Below, one piece after another: positions 42,901 to 45,891 of a stretch of DNA of 45,891 nt. Position numbers and translations under genes: made by a program. Numbering within the stretch: position 1 is the first letter of the stretch; every line of letters begins with the position of its first letter. Source of the stretch: Gnetum montanum (taxonomy: Eukaryota; Streptophyta; Gnetopsida; Gnetales; Gnetaceae); the NCBI GenBank assembly GCA_015680685.1, contig MNCI01027521.1, forward strand, positions 87,109-132,999. The letters are read 5' to 3'. The notes under the pieces are model-generated. The model was not told the origin of the DNA and searched no databases. It worked only from the letters and a program-made list of their open reading frames with translations.

Positions 42901-44242
42901 CATCAATCTTTAGGATTATGAAAAGTGGCAAGGTGTCAATCTCATCAACAACTTGTTAAGTCTAATAAAGGAAGGAGCTATGTAAGCCCTATTATCAACC
43001 CATCAATATGTGATTCATATCCTTATTAGTTCCTAGTGTAAGCACAGCCCTATGTTTTAAGAAGATTTAAAAAAAAAAAGTATACTGGCTTTTAGAAGTT
43101 GATGATTAGGGGTCCTACATGATGGTTTGGTTTTAGGCTTCCACACATTCAGATGGTCGATGTAATGAATTTTGCATCATTTTGTATAGGATAGTGTTGA
43201 CCGATGCAAACTACCATATTGTCCTAGGTTAGTGAAAGCTTGTACGTAGTAATATCGTTGTAGTTCACTCTGTTTTCTATTTAATCTAAATGTTCCTGAA
43301 TTCCAACAGAAATGTAGTGAGATTAGGTGAAACTGTTGAGCCTTTGGGCCAACGGACATTTACATACATTCATGTCAGTTCACTTTATGAAAACGAAGTA
43401 GAGACATACACGATCAAACAGAAGCTTTGCTTTAAGGCATTTTTGCAGTCCAATTAGAACACAAATGTTTGTAAATCAGCAAGGTTATTACATTGGTATA
43501 AAAATAAATGAGTAATAAATTGCTTGCATAAAAGAACAATATATACTATGGCAGAACTAATAATGCTTGTTTTTAGTATTAAAAAACTGATTCGGTAGGA
43601 ACTACCAATATTCTATGATGCCATGATCAAAATTTTAAAATATGCAACAGTTAACTCTAATCTCAAACAATTGTTAAATATTTCAAAGGTGACATGGACA
43701 ATTGAAAGTTGTCATGGCTTATTGTTTAACTATGCGCTGCAAAATTCATTAGGATTCTGACTTCAATAATTAAGGACAAAAAGCTAAATTTTGGATATTT
43801 TAAAGTGAGTTGGAAACGTTAACTGGAACTTGCTCTTACATAAACGAAGAACGTTAGCGTTGTAGCTACTTCTGTTACTAAAAAGAGAAAACCATGGATA
43901 TTAAACAAATGCAGCTTCTTGTAGAAAACAAGCCCGTCAAAACTAAGAAGAAACAAAATACCACCCAAACAAAAGTCAGACTGATATGAAATGAACAACT
44001 CAAAATTGCCAACGTTCACTGGCCAATGGATGTGTCAATTCAAAGGAAGATTTAAGCATCACACATCAAAATATGATATCTTAATTAAGTTTATATTTAT
44101 TTGTGAATTTAGAAAACATGCACACTTCAAATAAACACATAAGCTATATAGCTTGGCACATTTTAAATGAACATTATATTACCATGCAGAAATCATGTGT
44201 CATGCAAATGATCAATCTTATCAAATTTATTCATAACTTTAC
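42901..44242. other. ABCA intron sequence, no gene
   Basis: AT-rich, with a poly-A run at 43069-43078. Short minus frames (43177-43359, 43819-44019) have no family content. No further ABCA exon was found. Confidence 0.65.
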
Positions 44243-44361
44243 CTCCTCTCGAGGACTTAGCAGCCCACTACAGATGTTTCCCTTAGGGCAGACAGATATA
44301 ATGGACTTTAACTCTACATCTGCAGTAGGATATCCAATAGAAAATTGAGTACAAAGAACAC
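44243..44361 (-). CDS. ABCA exon: NBD1 Q-loop region
   Basis: The first visible exon in transcription order. Acceptor is ccttaaag before GTGTT and donor is GAGGAG before GTAAAG. It encodes two bases of a split codon plus 39 codons. The stretch IGYPTADVELKSIISVCPKG aligns with the ABCA Q-loop segment (GY..T.....R..IGVCPQHN), and GLLSPREE aligns with the L(T/S)VREHL that follows. The Q-loop glutamine is replaced by Lys (VCPKGN instead of VCPQHN). The exon ends in phase 0 and joins directly to LEYFSAIKGK in the exon at 28215, 16 kb away, recreating the family motif REHLEFFAxLKG. The exon carrying Walker A is expected upstream, beyond the window. Confidence 0.75.
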
Positions 44362-44449
44362 CTTTAAGGAATTGAGACATTAATTAAGAAAATGGTAAAC
44401 TTAAAGACTCAAAAAATTAACAAATACATGAAATAAAATTTTCTTTAAA

Positions 44450-45891
44450 AAACATTGTCAGCCATTGACAAGGGAGAGGTTGCCAAGAAGGGGCACATCA
44501 TGAATAGTAACCAAAAGAAAAACACGTTAATTATTCTACTTGGCGGGCTCTGGCATTCCTACAAGTGCCTAAATCCGCCTTGCCCATACCATGGCAAGAT
44601 GCCACAGAACTTGCTGATAGGTTTTTCGTTCAATCAAGCAATGCCTGGAAGCTGCAAGTGATCCACTTCTCCTTCCTAGAGTGCTTGAAGCTTAGTCATA
44701 GGGTCAATCTCCCTCCCTTCTTTCTTGCAGCGCTACGGCAATAATGTTGGGGTTGCCACTTAGTATTAATTATTGTCCTTTGGAGGGCAGTGTTGCCTAT
44801 TGACCCTAGACCGTTGCAACATGAGTCGCGGGCTATTTATAGCCGACGGCCAACGATGGAGGGGAGGGCTAAGCTTGGGAATGAAGAGGTGGGCCAAATG
44901 TTGGGGCTACCGTAGCCATTCGCCCCCCTAGAGGATGTCAGGCCTACCTCCTCGAAGGCACTTGACATGGTCGTGCAGGAAGCTATGGCAAAGGCCACAG
45001 CAATGATCACATGTCTAGAGGTTGAGAAGGCTAAGACTGAGGCAATAGCAAAAGTTGTTGAGGAGCCGACAACGTAGGCCTGATGAGACTAATGGCTCAT
45101 TTGGAAGGCTAAGTGGCCGCCGAGGGAGGAGGAGTTCCACTACAAAATGGCACTAGCCAAGAGCCAGTTTGCTGAACAGAAGCGAGAGACAAAAAGGTGC
45201 TAGGATCTGAAGGTGTCAACAAACTGGGCAATGCTCAAGAACACCCTACATGAGAAAATTTGAGTGGAGATCATTCAGAAGGAACAATGCAGAGCAGAGC
45301 AAGAGCTTGTGGAGAAAGAACAACATGAGAGAGAGCAAAGAGAGGTGGAAGAGCTCCAACAATAGCTATATCATGCCCAAGAGCAAAATACTAGGATGTG
45401 GTAGGAGGCAGAAAAATGTTCATATGTTGTTATGGACATTAAGTACAATGCATCTTGGTCCGCGCTACGCAACACATCCAAAGAACTACCACAAAGCTTC
45501 ATCCTAAGGGGCCAGGTACTACAAAGGAATGTGCTATGAAGACTAACACCTTAAAATATTTCTAGCAAGCTACCACATTTGTGGACACTAAGAGACATAG
45601 GGCAGTTCTAAAAGCCATCCATGCCCAAGAACACACAACCTGTCATTGTGTCAAGCTTTCCAGACGTCTCTAGGTTCTTTGTTTTATTTGGGTCTAGATT
45701 TGGTTTTTTAGGCTTAGTTTTTGTGGAAGTTTTCTCCTGCACAAACAGGGTTTTTGTTGTTGAATCAAGACCAAGTTGGACTCCAATTAAAGAGGGTTTT
45801 TTGTTTGCTTGATTGGCTCAGGTTGTAGGGTGTTTGCACACCCAACCGGTGTCGGCAACACCACCCCACCCCACCCCACCACCGACGAGCA
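44450..45891 (+). mobile_element. LINE copy H: 3' module copy, cut by the window end
   Basis: Plus strand, antisense to the ABCA gene. The first recognisable block (44570-44660) reads, with shifts, LPIPWQDATELADRFFVQSS followed by NAWKL, the segment after module X. Then VNLPPFFLAALRQ, a Glu/Ala/Lys-rich coiled coil (45000-45400, for example EQELVEKEQHEREQREVEEL) and the C-terminal motif YVVMDIKYNASWSALRNT. A UTR-like region with a CCACC-rich end reaches the window edge. No RT or module X is visible. The 5' 100 bp (44450-44560) could not be placed. Confidence 0.72.

Larger units (their letters stand above)
6628..44361 (-). other. partial ABCA-family ABC transporter gene (nine exons, open at both ends)
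   Basis: This is the gene-level span of the host gene; the exons are listed separately. Joining the nine exons gives 1550 nt: two bases finishing a split codon, then 516 codons without a stop. Every intron begins GT and ends AG, and all eight junction phases agree (0,0,1,2,1,2,0,1). Domain order is NBD1 (from just before the Q-loop), a linker of about 60 residues, the first TM of the second membrane domain, an extracellular loop, then a second TM. That order is diagnostic of full-size ABCA proteins, which move lipids or sterols across membranes. Walker A, TMD1 and the promoter must lie above 45891; the rest of TMD2 and NBD2 lie below position 1. Introns reach 16,027 and 10,406 bp and carry nearly all the retroelements, none of which interrupts an exon. 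The substrate cannot be inferred. I do not assign a symbol: post-Walker-B residues such as DRKAV and LKCCGSS occur in both animal ABCA5-like and plant ABCA1-like proteins. Confidence 0.85.

Noticed and set aside
6628-44361. Naming the gene as an orthologue of animal ABCA5 or plant ABCA1.
   Set aside because: Short similarities point both ways, the motifs in NBD1 are degenerate, and NBD2 is outside the window; orthology needs a tree.
44243-44361. Reading this exon as part of the first extracellular loop.
   Set aside because: VCPxxN and L(S/T)PREE align with the NBD Q-loop region, and the phase-0 join to LEYF at 28215 completes the family motif.

Overview
The window looks like a piece of a large plant nuclear genome, most likely a gymnosperm or another seed plant with very long introns. 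That call rests on GT-AG introns of up to about 16 kb, AT-rich intron sequence, and many plant-type L1 LINE copies (DUF4283 ORF1, CCHC knuckle, APE endonuclease, RT, zf-RVT-like C-terminus). Species is not determined. There are no bacterial-style operons, tRNAs, rRNAs or CRISPR arrays.

The only host gene I can support is on the minus strand and runs off both ends. It is a full-size ABCA-type ABC transporter. Nine exons (44243-44361, 28015-28215, 26965-27175, 26683-26869, 24508-24584, 20642-20822, 10193-10235, 9765-10047, 6628-6875) have GT/AG ends, and all eight junctions join in frame. Together they give 516 uninterrupted codons: the Q-loop to C-terminal part of NBD1, the linker, TM1 of the second membrane domain, its extracellular loop, and the next TM. 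Walker A, TMD1 and the promoter lie beyond 45891; the rest of TMD2 and NBD2 lie below position 1. NBD1 keeps Walker B and the D-loop but has lost the Q-loop Gln (Lys), the LSGG signature (LTPQ) and the H-loop His (Asp), although the reading frame is intact.

More than half of the window is retroelement DNA sitting in the introns. At least eleven dead, mostly 5'-truncated pieces of one L1-like LINE family lie on both strands: A 1-1160(-), B 1590-6196(+), D 14418-17840(-), C 19720-20025(-), E 21110-22854(+), G 22880-24115(-), F 24900-25804(+), I 28793-31740(-), J 32655-36590(+), K 37589-41160(-) with a 3'-end piece L 41160-41335(+), and H 44450-45891(+). An RTE-clade LINE remnant lies at 36965-37560(-). 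A noncoding repeat family, R1, has three copies (13756-18240, split by LINE D; 18380-19140; 42065-42900).

The most unusual feature is the LINE family's architecture. After the RT and zinc-finger region, where canonical plant L1 ORF2 ends in zf-RVT or RNase H, these copies continue with about 2 kb of extra coding-like sequence. It holds a globular module (called X here), a short helical NLPxFF / HSGLILALW motif, a long Gln/Glu-rich coiled coil, and a C-terminal motif with WxxLRxHI and FHLDG. Parts of this 3' module recur in B, E, F, G, H, I, J and K, and in E it is fused directly to ORF1 with EN and RT deleted. Stops in these copies fall mainly at former CAG and CGA codons, the pattern expected from decay of CHG- and CG-methylated DNA.
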